DNA of 64,000 bases from the NCBI GenBank assembly GCA_903819975.1, contig CAIJFI010000008.1:144384-208383 (forward strand), read 5' to 3'. Positions 1 to 7,880 of this stretch are shown in pieces (within the stretch, counting starts at the first letter, position 1; each line of letters opens with the position of its first letter). Under the pieces are notes generated by a model. The model was not told the origin of the DNA. It made no database searches and saw only the letters and a program-made list of their open reading frames with translations. The translations under genes were made by a program, and so were the position numbers. The stretch comes from an uncultured Bacteroidota bacterium (GTDB lineage: Bacteria > Bacteroidota > Bacteroidia > Chitinophagales > Chitinophagaceae).

Positions 1-1028
1 TTAAATGGGGCAAGTAAATTATGTTCATTTATTGATGCCACTCCTTGAATATTTGCTTTTGGTCCACCTAAATCTATCCACTTAGTAGTGTTATTTTTTT
101 GTAGTAATCCTAAGGCATTGTCCGCAATCCAATAGCTGCTATTATCAAAAACTGTTTGCATAGGAGCAGCAAGTATTGTGGAGTCAATTAAAGAAGAGGG
201 ATTAAAATTATTAGTAAGCTGTATAATTGCCCCTTTATTATTGGGGTATTGTATACTTATATTTAATGAATTTGCAGTACTATCTATTTTTTGAATACTA
301 CCAGCAGTTGTTTTAAAAATTATACTAGTATTCGGAATTTGATATAGGCTAGATGAGTTGTATGCAAAGAGGGTGTTATTTTTTTGAGTAAAGTGCTTGA
401 TATATAAAGCGTCATAATTAGTTAAGTGTGCCCATAGATTGGATTGAATCCAGTTGTTGTTAAATGGGCATGCCCATATCCCATTATTTGTAGCAACAAA
501 GACGGAGTCATTTACTATTGCTACATCGTAGGTAATTGTAGGTTGTTGACTATTATTTGGGAACCAAGTGTCTTTAATCTCATGTTTTAATAGATCAATT
601 ACAACTACTCCAAAGTTGGTAGATAGTAAGCCCCAGTTATTATAAATAGACAATCCATTAATTTTATGATCTGTATATAAACTGGAAAGTTCAATAGCGT
701 TGATATTATATACTTGATCCTCCTTAAGTATATCTACATTGCTATTTTCATAAGTAATCACTAATTGTTTTAAAATTGGATCCCAAGCCAAATAGGCTAT
801 ATCAATATCACTTAGTCCAGTAGTCTTGTCTATCCAAGATGGGTTATTGGTCCCATCTAATTTTATTATTTGATAGGGACTAGCAGCGTAAATAGCATCT
901 CCCTTTATTACCTGTCTTATACTATGATTATCAAAATGTCCTCTCCATGAACCAATTGCACCTAGTTTATTTTGCGCGATACAAATGTGACAGATAAAAA
1001 TAAATGCTATGGTAATTAAGCGATTCAT
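1..1028 (-). CDS. porZ: PorZ, type IX secretion sortase-complex protein (partial, N-terminal part)
   Basis: The reading frame stays open to the left edge, so only about 342 N-terminal residues are visible and the C-terminus is missing. It starts with a signal peptide (hydrophobic stretch ITIAFIFICHICIAQ, residues 5-19). The segment after it matches the start of PorZ: GxWRGHF near residue 27, then IYAAS, a GLSDIDIAYLAWD stretch and ENSNVDIL. The repeats that follow look like beta-propeller blades, such as NNWGLLSTNFGVVVID and NDSVFVATNNGIWA. PorZ belongs to the cell-surface attachment complex of the type IX secretion system, where it hands anionic LPS to the PorU sortase. Its ATG overlaps the stop of the upstream gene by one base, so the two are probably translationally coupled. 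The propeller character is seen; the PorZ name rests on family recognition. Confidence 0.78.
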   Translation of the reverse strand, partial: MNRLITIAFIFICHICIAQNKLGAIGSWRGHFDNHSIRQVIKGDAIYAASPYQIIKLDGTNNPSWIDKTTGLSDIDIAYLAWDPILKQLVITYENSNVDILKEDQVYNINAIELSSLYTDHKINGLSIYNNWGLLSTNFGVVVIDLLKHEIKDTWFPNNSQQPTITYDVAIVNDSVFVATNNGIWACPFNNNWIQSNLWAHLTNYDALYIKHFTQKNNTLFAYNSSSLYQIPNTSIIFKTTAGSIQKIDSTANSLNISIQYPNNKGAIIQLTNNFNPSSLIDSTILAAPMQTVFDNSSYWIADNALGLLQKNNTTKWIDLGGPKANIQGVASINEHNLLAPF

Positions 1029-3856
1029 TATTTTAATGCAGTATAAATTGCTTCTTGAATTTTGGGTCTAAGATTTAATGAACTAAAAGCTTTATTGTCT
1101 CTAGTTGGGTAAACCCTGTTTGCTAAAAAGACAAATAAAATACCTGTTTCAGGATCTGCCCAAACGCAAGTGCCAGTAAATCCAGTGTGTCCAAAAGTAG
1201 CAGGAGAAGGGCTTAAGCTAGGATAAGGATCTTTGCTGGTTGCATTATTTTTCTCTGGTTTATCAAATCCTAAACCTCTACGGCTGTTAGTAGTGTTGTA
1301 AGCTGTAAACTTATTAATGGTAGCAGCTTGCAAATATTGTTGCCCTTCCCAAACACCGTTGTTCAATAACATTAAATATAGTTTTGCTAAATCGCTTGCA
1401 TTGCTAAATAAGCCAGCATGCCCTGCAATGCCTCCCATGGTGGAAGCGCCTTCGTCATGTACACTTCCTCTAATTAATTCATGTCTAAAATAATTATCAA
1501 CTTCGGTTGCTGCAATATTATCAATCCTTGTTTTTTCTAATGGCAAGTAGCCTGTAGATTTCATACCCATTGGGCTGTAGAAAGTTTTGTTAGTATATTC
1601 ATTAAGACTCATGCCTGAGACTTGCTCCACTATTTTACCTAAAAAGATAAAATCGTTATCACTGTAAACATATTTTCCTGGTGTTGTAATAGGGCTTCTT
1701 AAAATTTGATTTTGAATAGTGTCTTTCCAAGTATCAATCAACCATTTGTTAGGTGCAATAAAGTTATTATGGGTATTGTCTTTTGTGGTGCTAACGAGGT
1801 TTGGATTAAGTGACCCATCTTTTTGCAATAAGGATTCGTAAAACTTGATATAAGGGAATAAGCCAGCTTGGTGTAGTAGTAAATCCTTTAAAGTAATATT
1901 CCCTTTAGAGTTGCTTTTAACCCAGGGTAGATAGTCGCCAATTGTTTTATTAATATCTACTTTGCCTTCGTCCACCAACTTCATAATACTTACGGTAGTA
2001 GCTGAAACCTTTGTAACAGAAGCTAAATCATAATAAGTATCAAGTGTAACAGGGCTAGAACCCTCGCCTGCAGTAGTTCCATATGCCTTGTTAAATATTA
2101 TTTTATTATTTTTTGCTACTAATACTTGACAACCCGGAATGGCTTTTTTTTTAATAGCGTCGTATACTATGGAATCAATTGCATTTAATTTTTGGGTCTG
2201 CATATCGCCTGCACCAAACTGCAATTCATCCGTTACAGTAACAGGTAATTGGCCACTTGCTTTTTGTTTGCCTTGTAGCCATTTTATAACTGCCCCTTGT
2301 ACAAAATCATTGTCCTCATATGCAAATAAGATGTTGCTAATATTTTTAAAATCAGCAACTGCGTATGGATTTCCTAAAATTATATGTATCCAATTTTGAG
2401 GATGTGGTTCATTTAAATATTTTAAAATAAATGAAGGTATTTGGAAATGATTTGCTGGACGACGGCTATAATTGTGCAATCCTACAATTACTTGTTGATA
2501 CGCACTTAGGCTATCTTTAATTAAGCTCAATGATAAACTATCTTTAGGGCTCACGTAAAACACTTTTACGCCTTGTTCTACTAGTGAACTTGTCAATAAA
2601 CTTGGCTGTGCTAAGTTTAAAGCAATATAAGCAGTTGGAATACCCGTATTCAAATTTGGTATAGTAGTTGCCTTGCAAAATGTTAATGCTTGTGTAGACA
2701 TTTCTGCTTTAATATCGGCTACAGATGCATTTAAGTCTGCCACAATATTTGTAGTATCAATAATTTGTTTGCGGTTTAAGCCATACTTATATTTTGCAGC
2801 TAATACTTTTTTAACCCTAATATTTATATCTTCTTCACTTAGCCTTCCTTCCTGAATTGCTTCCTTTATTTTTGCAATGGATTGTGCAATGTCGCCTGGT
2901 AAACACAACATGTCGTTTCCTGCTAAAAGTGCTCTAACATTGGCTTCTCCTCTTGGGAAATAATTGCTAATAGCTTTCATATCCATTGCATCGGTTACAC
3001 TTAAACCAGTGAAGCCAAGCTCTTTTTTCAATAATTCATTTACCGCTTTTGGTGAAAGTGATGTTGCAAATTTTGGAGTAGAATCAATTGCTGGCACCGA
3101 TAAATGGGCAACCATAATGGATCCAATACCAGCTTTAATTAAAGCTCTAAATGGAGCTAACTCCATGGAGTCTAATGCAGCACGTGATTTATTAATGACA
3201 GGTAATTCTAAATGAGAATCTACGCTTACGTCTCCATGACCTGGAAAATGTTTTGCAGTTGCCATCACACCGTTGTCCTGCATTCCTTTCATGTAAGCAA
3301 TCCCATGATTAATTACAATGTCCTTATTTTGACCAAAACTACGGTCGTTAATTACCGGATTGCTAGGGTTATTATTAATATCAATATCTGGAGCATAGTT
3401 TACTTGAATACCTAAACGCTTGCACTGTGCCGCAATGGCAACACCCATGTCGTACATTAATTTGTCTGATGCAATTGCGCCCATTAAAAGTTGACGAGGA
3501 AACATTTCCACACTGTCCAAACGCATACCCACTCCCCATTCTGCATCCATTGTAATTAATAATGGTGTCTTTGCAATGGATTGATAATAATTAGTTTGTA
3601 CTGCTTCTCTCACAGGTCCTCCTTGAAAAAAGCATAGACCACCTACATTGTATTTTTTTATTAACTGACTAAGTGTATCTATTTTTTTATCATCCCAAGC
3701 ACTATGCGCACGAAGTACCATTAATTGCGCTATTTTTTCGTCAAGGTTTAATACTTTAAAATGTTTTTTCACCCATCTCTTTTCAGCTCTTGACTGTGCG
3801 TCTATTTGAAAAGACAATAAACAACATACTAATAATAATAGTATTCCTTTTTTCAT
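1028..3856 (-). CDS. Secreted GH3 beta-N-acetylhexosaminidase (NagZ-like) fused to class-C beta-lactamase-fold hydrolase (AmiE-like)
   Basis: This 942-residue protein has a signal peptide (residues 1-21) and three parts. Residues 30-365 are a GH3 barrel with the NagZ-type motif KHFPGHGD (202-209), DSH (213-215) and a probable nucleophile Asp289 in TDAMDM. Residues 390-545 look like the GH3 C-terminal alpha/beta domain. Residues 558-942 are a serine-hydrolase (beta-lactamase) domain with SVTK (Ser613, Lys616), a YSD motif and HTG near the end. In Bacillus subtilis, separate proteins NagZ and AmiE with these folds remove GlcNAc and the stem peptide from wall fragments. A fused protein doing both outside the cytoplasm is my inference; such fusions are common in Bacteroidota. 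A simple beta-glucosidase plus esterase cannot be excluded. The stop overlaps the porZ start. Confidence 0.88.
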   Translation of the reverse strand: MKKGILLLLVCCLLSFQIDAQSRAEKRWVKKHFKVLNLDEKIAQLMVLRAHSAWDDKKIDTLSQLIKKYNVGGLCFFQGGPVREAVQTNYYQSIAKTPLLITMDAEWGVGMRLDSVEMFPRQLLMGAIASDKLMYDMGVAIAAQCKRLGIQVNYAPDIDINNNPSNPVINDRSFGQNKDIVINHGIAYMKGMQDNGVMATAKHFPGHGDVSVDSHLELPVINKSRAALDSMELAPFRALIKAGIGSIMVAHLSVPAIDSTPKFATSLSPKAVNELLKKELGFTGLSVTDAMDMKAISNYFPRGEANVRALLAGNDMLCLPGDIAQSIAKIKEAIQEGRLSEEDINIRVKKVLAAKYKYGLNRKQIIDTTNIVADLNASVADIKAEMSTQALTFCKATTIPNLNTGIPTAYIALNLAQPSLLTSSLVEQGVKVFYVSPKDSLSLSLIKDSLSAYQQVIVGLHNYSRRPANHFQIPSFILKYLNEPHPQNWIHIILGNPYAVADFKNISNILFAYEDNDFVQGAVIKWLQGKQKASGQLPVTVTDELQFGAGDMQTQKLNAIDSIVYDAIKKKAIPGCQVLVAKNNKIIFNKAYGTTAGEGSSPVTLDTYYDLASVTKVSATTVSIMKLVDEGKVDINKTIGDYLPWVKSNSKGNITLKDLLLHQAGLFPYIKFYESLLQKDGSLNPNLVSTTKDNTHNNFIAPNKWLIDTWKDTIQNQILRSPITTPGKYVYSDNDFIFLGKIVEQVSGMSLNEYTNKTFYSPMGMKSTGYLPLEKTRIDNIAATEVDNYFRHELIRGSVHDEGASTMGGIAGHAGLFSNASDLAKLYLMLLNNGVWEGQQYLQAATINKFTAYNTTNSRRGLGFDKPEKNNATSKDPYPSLSPSPATFGHTGFTGTCVWADPETGILFVFLANRVYPTRDNKAFSSLNLRPKIQEAIYTALK

Positions 3857-3903
3857 AATGGCAATTTTGTATATAATTCTATTGTTGCAATTTAAGGATA
3901 AAA

Positions 3904-3936
3904 AAAAGCCTACCCTAGATTGGGTAAGCTTTTTAT
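3904..3936 (-). terminator. Rho-independent terminator after the DUF5606 gene
   Basis: AAGCCTACCC (3906-3915) and GGGTAAGCTT (3922-3931) pair with one mismatch around a six-base loop. The minus-strand transcript leaving the DUF5606 gene then runs into a U-rich tail from the A run at 3899-3905. Confidence 0.75.
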
Positions 3937-3967
3937 ATAAAGATTTTTATTTCAGTATTTTCTGGAC

Positions 3968-4378
3968 CTATGCTTCAGCTTCTGCTTCGTCATCGCTAGG
4001 GATAGAAGGCTCAACATTGTGCTTTTGCAATTGTGCAAACCATTTTACCATCTTTTTCATATCACTTCCATATACTCTTTCAAAGTCCATTTTAGGGAAT
4101 ACCTTCTTAAAGTAAGCCGTAACTGCTTTTGGGTCTTTTTCATTAGGTAAAGCCTCTTTTGACTTACCCATTGCGATAAAAACTTCCGCTAAAAACACGT
4201 TATCGTGTGTCGTATACACTTCAATACTCTCTAAATGAGAGAACTGATGTGCTCTAGAGCTAATGAATTGAGTATTGTTATTTTCTAGTGAAGTGGCAAT
4301 TGCACCATCATTTTTACTTGTCACTAATTCGAATAATCCTGACATTCCTGAAACCGAGATCAATTTGCTGTATTCCAT
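3968..4378 (-). CDS. DUF5606 family protein
   Basis: This 136-residue soluble protein matches the Bacteroidota-specific DUF5606 family. It opens with MEYSKLISVSGMSGLFEL, continues with an SRAHQFSHLESIEVYT segment, and ends in an acidic tail (DDEAEAEA). There is no signal peptide or membrane segment, so it should be cytoplasmic. The N-terminal half looks like a small beta barrel that could bind RNA or ligands, but no function is established that I know of. It is transcribed alone, between its own terminator and the divergent DegT-rpoN operon. Confidence 0.8.
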   Translation of the reverse strand: MEYSKLISVSGMSGLFELVTSKNDGAIATSLENNNTQFISSRAHQFSHLESIEVYTTHDNVFLAEVFIAMGKSKEALPNEKDPKAVTAYFKKVFPKMDFERVYGSDMKKMVKWFAQLQKHNVEPSIPSDDEAEAEA

Positions 4379-4443
4379 AACTACTTTGCGTTTATTTTAC
4401 AGGCGCAAATTACTGAAAAACCCCCAATTTTCATTTTTTAAAC

Positions 4444-4451
4444 TACCTTTG
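4444..4451 (+). promoter_or_regulatory. Bacteroidota -7 box for the DegT-rpoN operon
   Basis: TACCTTTG fits the TAnnTTTG consensus and lies 20 bases before the DegT ATG at 4472. I see no good -33 TTTG box at the right spacing. Confidence 0.55.
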
Positions 4452-4471
4452 TTTTACTTAAAATTTAGTTT

Positions 4472-5671
4472 ATGCCAGGTTTTGAATTCTTCGGTGAAGA
4501 AGAGAGAAAAGAAGTAAATGATGTCCTTGAGACAGGTATTTTAATGCGTTATGGTTTTGATGGTCCAAGAAAAGGGATTTGGAAATCAAAAGAGTTAGAA
4601 GCGGCCATTTGTAGTCGTTTTGGTAGCGACTATGCGCAATTAACTTCTAGTGGTACTGCAGCATTAACAACTGCGATGGCTGCGTTGGGAGTTGGCGCTG
4701 GTGACGAAGTAATTATGCCTGCGTTTACTTTTGTAGCTAGTTTCGAAGCAGTATTAAGCGTTGGCGCTGTTCCTGTATTGGTTGATATTGATAGTAGTTT
4801 AACATTATCACCAGAAGCAGTAAAGGCAGCTATTACATCTAAAACAAAATGTGTAATGCCAGTCCATATGTGTGGTAGCATGGCCGATTTAGATGCGTTG
4901 CAAGCAATTTGCAAGGAACACAAATTAATATTATTGGAAGATGCTTGTCAAAGCATTGGAGGAACCTATAAAGGAAAGGCATTAGGAACCATTGGTGATG
5001 CAGGTACTTTTTCTTTTGACTTTGTAAAAACAATTACATGTGGTGAAGGTGGAGTCGTGATGACTAATAATAAAGAGGTTTATATTAAGTCTGATGCATT
5101 TACCGATCATGGTCATGATCACTTAGGGGTGGATCGTGGTGCAGACTTACATCCTTTTTTAGGTTATAATTTTAGAATTAGTGAGTTGCATGCTGCAGTT
5201 GGCTTAGCGCAGATTAAAAAGTTGGATACTTTCTTAGATTTGCAAAAAAGGAATAACCAAATTTTAAGATCTTATATGGAACAAGCGCCAGGTGTAAGTT
5301 TTAGAACAGTACCTGATCCAAATGGAGATAGTTATAGTTTTTTAACTTGGTTTTTACCAACACAAGCACAAACCGAGAAAGCAATTGAAGCGATGAAGGA
5401 AGCTGGTATTTTAGCAGGTAATTTTTATTGGTTTGCTAATAACTGGCATTATATCCGTAAGTGGGATCATTTAAAAACTGCAAAAAGTTTATATGCGCTT
5501 AATCAAGATCAGCAAAATGCAATAACTGCTTTACAGCATAATGCTTTTGACAAAAGTGACGCTATTATGAGCCGTTGTATTTCAACTGCTATTAGTTTAA
5601 CTTGGACCGAAGAGCAAATGCATGAGAAAGGTGCTAAATTCTTGGCTGTTTTGAAAGCATCTCTTTCTTAA
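4472..5671 (+). CDS. DegT/DnrJ/EryC1/StrS family PLP-dependent aminotransferase
   Basis: The 399-residue protein has the hallmarks of sugar-nucleotide or secondary-metabolite aminotransferases: SSGTAAL (59-65) for phosphate binding, PAFTFVAS (83-90), the PLP-ring aspartate in LLEDACQS (Asp157), and SFDFVKT with the probable Schiff-base Lys186 followed by GEGG. These enzymes transfer an amino group to a keto-sugar. The true substrate cannot be told here, because no nucleotide-sugar pathway genes lie nearby. It is the first gene of a four-gene plus-strand run; rpoN starts 9 bases after its stop. It may make an amino sugar for a surface polysaccharide. Confidence 0.88.
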   Translation: MPGFEFFGEEERKEVNDVLETGILMRYGFDGPRKGIWKSKELEAAICSRFGSDYAQLTSSGTAALTTAMAALGVGAGDEVIMPAFTFVASFEAVLSVGAVPVLVDIDSSLTLSPEAVKAAITSKTKCVMPVHMCGSMADLDALQAICKEHKLILLEDACQSIGGTYKGKALGTIGDAGTFSFDFVKTITCGEGGVVMTNNKEVYIKSDAFTDHGHDHLGVDRGADLHPFLGYNFRISELHAAVGLAQIKKLDTFLDLQKRNNQILRSYMEQAPGVSFRTVPDPNGDSYSFLTWFLPTQAQTEKAIEAMKEAGILAGNFYWFANNWHYIRKWDHLKTAKSLYALNQDQQNAITALQHNAFDKSDAIMSRCISTAISLTWTEEQMHEKGAKFLAVLKASLS

Positions 5672-5680
5672 AGTTCAAAT

Positions 5681-7210
5681 ATGTCATTAGGCCAGTCATT
5701 ACAACAAAGACAATTACAGAGGCTGTCTCCTCAACAAATTCAGTTGATGAAGTTGTTGCAGATACCTAGTGCTCAAATTGAACAAAGAGTTAAAGAAGAA
5801 TTAGAAGAAAATCCAGCATTAGAAATGAATATGGATTTGTTGGATGGCGATGCATCAACTGCTTCTGAAGAAATGAAGGATGAATTATTGCAAGGCACAC
5901 AGGAAGACGAAGAAGCTGTGCCGGTTGATGAATACGAAATGAGCAATGAGGAACTTAGTGAATATAATTACGACGACGATGGTGACATTGCCGATTACAA
6001 AACCAAGGACGATTATTATCCAGAGTTAGATGACGACAAAGTGATTCCGATTAAAGCGGAATTAAGTCTACATGAAATATTAATGGATCAGTTAAGTATG
6101 TTGGCTTTGGCCGAGGATGAATATAAAATTGCAGAACAAATCATTGGAAGTTTGGATGACGATGGTTATTTAAGAAGGGCTTTGCAATCTATTGCCGATG
6201 ATTTGGCTTTTAAACAAGGCATGTGGGTGGAAGAAAAAACAATAGAAATAGTATTGCATAAAATACATGCATTTGATCCTGCAGGCATTGCTGCTAGAAA
6301 TTTGCAAGAATGTTTATTGCTTCAATTAAAAAGAAAATTATCTTCCGACGATATAGAAAGAAAAGATGATAATAAGGAAGCGCTTCATTTAGCTGTTCAA
6401 GTATTAGAAAAATATTTCGAAGAATTCACGCGCAAGCATTATGCACAAATTCAAAAAAGCCTGCACTTGAGTGATGTTGATATGAAGGAAGTGTTGCATC
6501 AGATTATTACGCTCAATCCTAAGCCAGGGGCAGAAGCGGGGCATATGAATGACGCGGAAATGTATATCATTCCAGACTTTACAGTACTTATTAATAATGG
6601 CAAATTAGAACTTACCTTAAATAGTCGTAACGCGCCACCTCTTGTAATTAGTGATGATTACAAATTAATGCTTAAGGAATATGAGCGTGGTCAAAAACAG
6701 GACAAGGCTCAAAAAGAGGCTGTCTTTTTTATAAAGCAAAAGATTGATTCCGCTAAATGGTTTATTGAAATGATCTTACAAAGGCAGCACACATTGTTAA
6801 TGACAATGCGCGCCATATTGGTACATCAGGAGGCTTTTTTCTTAAGTGGGGATACTACGCAGTTAAGACCAATGATTTTAAAAGATATTGCAGAAAAAAC
6901 ATCCTTAGATGTTTCAACTGTAAGTAGAGTAGCAAACAGCAAATACGTGCAAACCGAATTTGGCACTTACTTATTAAAATACTTTTTCAGTGAATCCCTA
7001 ACAACAGATTCTGGAGAGGAAGTAAGCACTAAGGAAGTAAAAGCCATTTTGGGTGAGCTAATTCAGCAAGAGGACAAGCATAAGCCATTAAGTGATGACG
7101 AGCTTACTGACCAACTGCAAGAAAAGGGATACAATATCGCAAGACGAACAGTAGCAAAATACAGAGAGCAATTAAACATACCTGTAGCAAGACTTCGAAA
7201 AGAATTATAG
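5681..7210 (+). CDS. rpoN: RNA polymerase sigma-54 factor RpoN
   Basis: All parts of sigma-54 are visible in 509 residues. Residues 1-50 are the Gln/Leu-rich activator-responsive region I (QSLQQRQLQRLSPQQIQLMKLLQIP). Residues 60-125 are the acidic region II. A core-binding domain and a helix-turn-helix (LKDIAEKTSLDVSTVSRVANSKYV) follow, and the RpoN box ARRTVAKYRE lies at 487-496. Sigma-54 directs polymerase to -24/-12 promoters and needs AAA+ activators, none of which are encoded in this window. It sits in an operon behind a DegT aminotransferase and 16 bases before a membrane-protein gene. Confidence 0.97.
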   Translation: MSLGQSLQQRQLQRLSPQQIQLMKLLQIPSAQIEQRVKEELEENPALEMNMDLLDGDASTASEEMKDELLQGTQEDEEAVPVDEYEMSNEELSEYNYDDDGDIADYKTKDDYYPELDDDKVIPIKAELSLHEILMDQLSMLALAEDEYKIAEQIIGSLDDDGYLRRALQSIADDLAFKQGMWVEEKTIEIVLHKIHAFDPAGIAARNLQECLLLQLKRKLSSDDIERKDDNKEALHLAVQVLEKYFEEFTRKHYAQIQKSLHLSDVDMKEVLHQIITLNPKPGAEAGHMNDAEMYIIPDFTVLINNGKLELTLNSRNAPPLVISDDYKLMLKEYERGQKQDKAQKEAVFFIKQKIDSAKWFIEMILQRQHTLLMTMRAILVHQEAFFLSGDTTQLRPMILKDIAEKTSLDVSTVSRVANSKYVQTEFGTYLLKYFFSESLTTDSGEEVSTKEVKAILGELIQQEDKHKPLSDDELTDQLQEKGYNIARRTVAKYREQLNIPVARLRKEL

Positions 7211-7226
7211 TAATTATAAAATATAC

Positions 7227-7865
7227 ATGGAAAATAACACACCCAAACCACTACGCTTTACTGCGCAACTAGTTTCCTATCTTTTCCATCCATTATTTAT
7301 ACCTACTTTTTTTATGCTCTATTTAATAAGAGTTATTCCTTATGAATTTGTTGGTATCACCGAATGGCAATTACAGTTAAGGGTATTTAGTGTATTTTGG
7401 TTGACTGCTTTTTTTCCAGCTTTTGCAGTGTTTTTATTATGGAGGTTAAAGTTTAGTGAAAGCATTTTTTTAAGAACACAAAAAGAACGCATCATTCCAT
7501 ATGTAATTACTATGTTTTTTTATTGGTGGATGTATTATTTAAGTCGCAATTTTCATGATCAGCCATTAGCTTTAAAATTCTTTTATTTTGGAATTTTTAT
7601 TGCCACATCCTTGGGGCTTATTATTAATAATTTTATAAAAGTAAGTTTACATGCTATTGGCATTAGTGGTTTGTTAACTGCTGTGATATTAGTAAGCTTT
7701 ATTTATCCAATTAACAATGTTATATGGATAGCTTTTGCGGCTTTGCTAGCTGCAGTGGTGGTTAGTGCGCGCATGATTGTTAGTGATCATACCAAGCAAG
7801 AATTGATAATTGGCTTTGCAATAGGCATACTTACGCAAGTAATAGCTTATTTTTGGGTCCTGTAA
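7227..7865 (+). CDS. Conserved integral membrane protein, unknown function
   Basis: The 212-residue protein is mostly hydrophobic, with about six predicted membrane helices and a short basic loop (RTQKERIIPY, about residue 80). The C-terminal SDHTKQELIIGFAIG segment recalls the last conserved stretch of PAP2-type phosphatases, with a His next to Asp followed by a glycine-rich helix. The other PAP2 motifs (KxxxxxxRP, PSGH) are not evident, so I do not assign phosphatase activity. It lies between rpoN and an MMPL transporter with gaps of 16 and 15 bases, so all are probably co-transcribed. Confidence 0.7.
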   Translation: MENNTPKPLRFTAQLVSYLFHPLFIPTFFMLYLIRVIPYEFVGITEWQLQLRVFSVFWLTAFFPAFAVFLLWRLKFSESIFLRTQKERIIPYVITMFFYWWMYYLSRNFHDQPLALKFFYFGIFIATSLGLIINNFIKVSLHAIGISGLLTAVILVSFIYPINNVIWIAFAALLAAVVVSARMIVSDHTKQELIIGFAIGILTQVIAYFWVL

Positions 7866-7880
7866 TTAAATCCTATAAGT

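Noticed and set aside
1..3. TTA at the left edge as the stop of porZ
   Set aside because: It is not in the reading frame of the gene; the frame is open to the edge, so the gene is partial.
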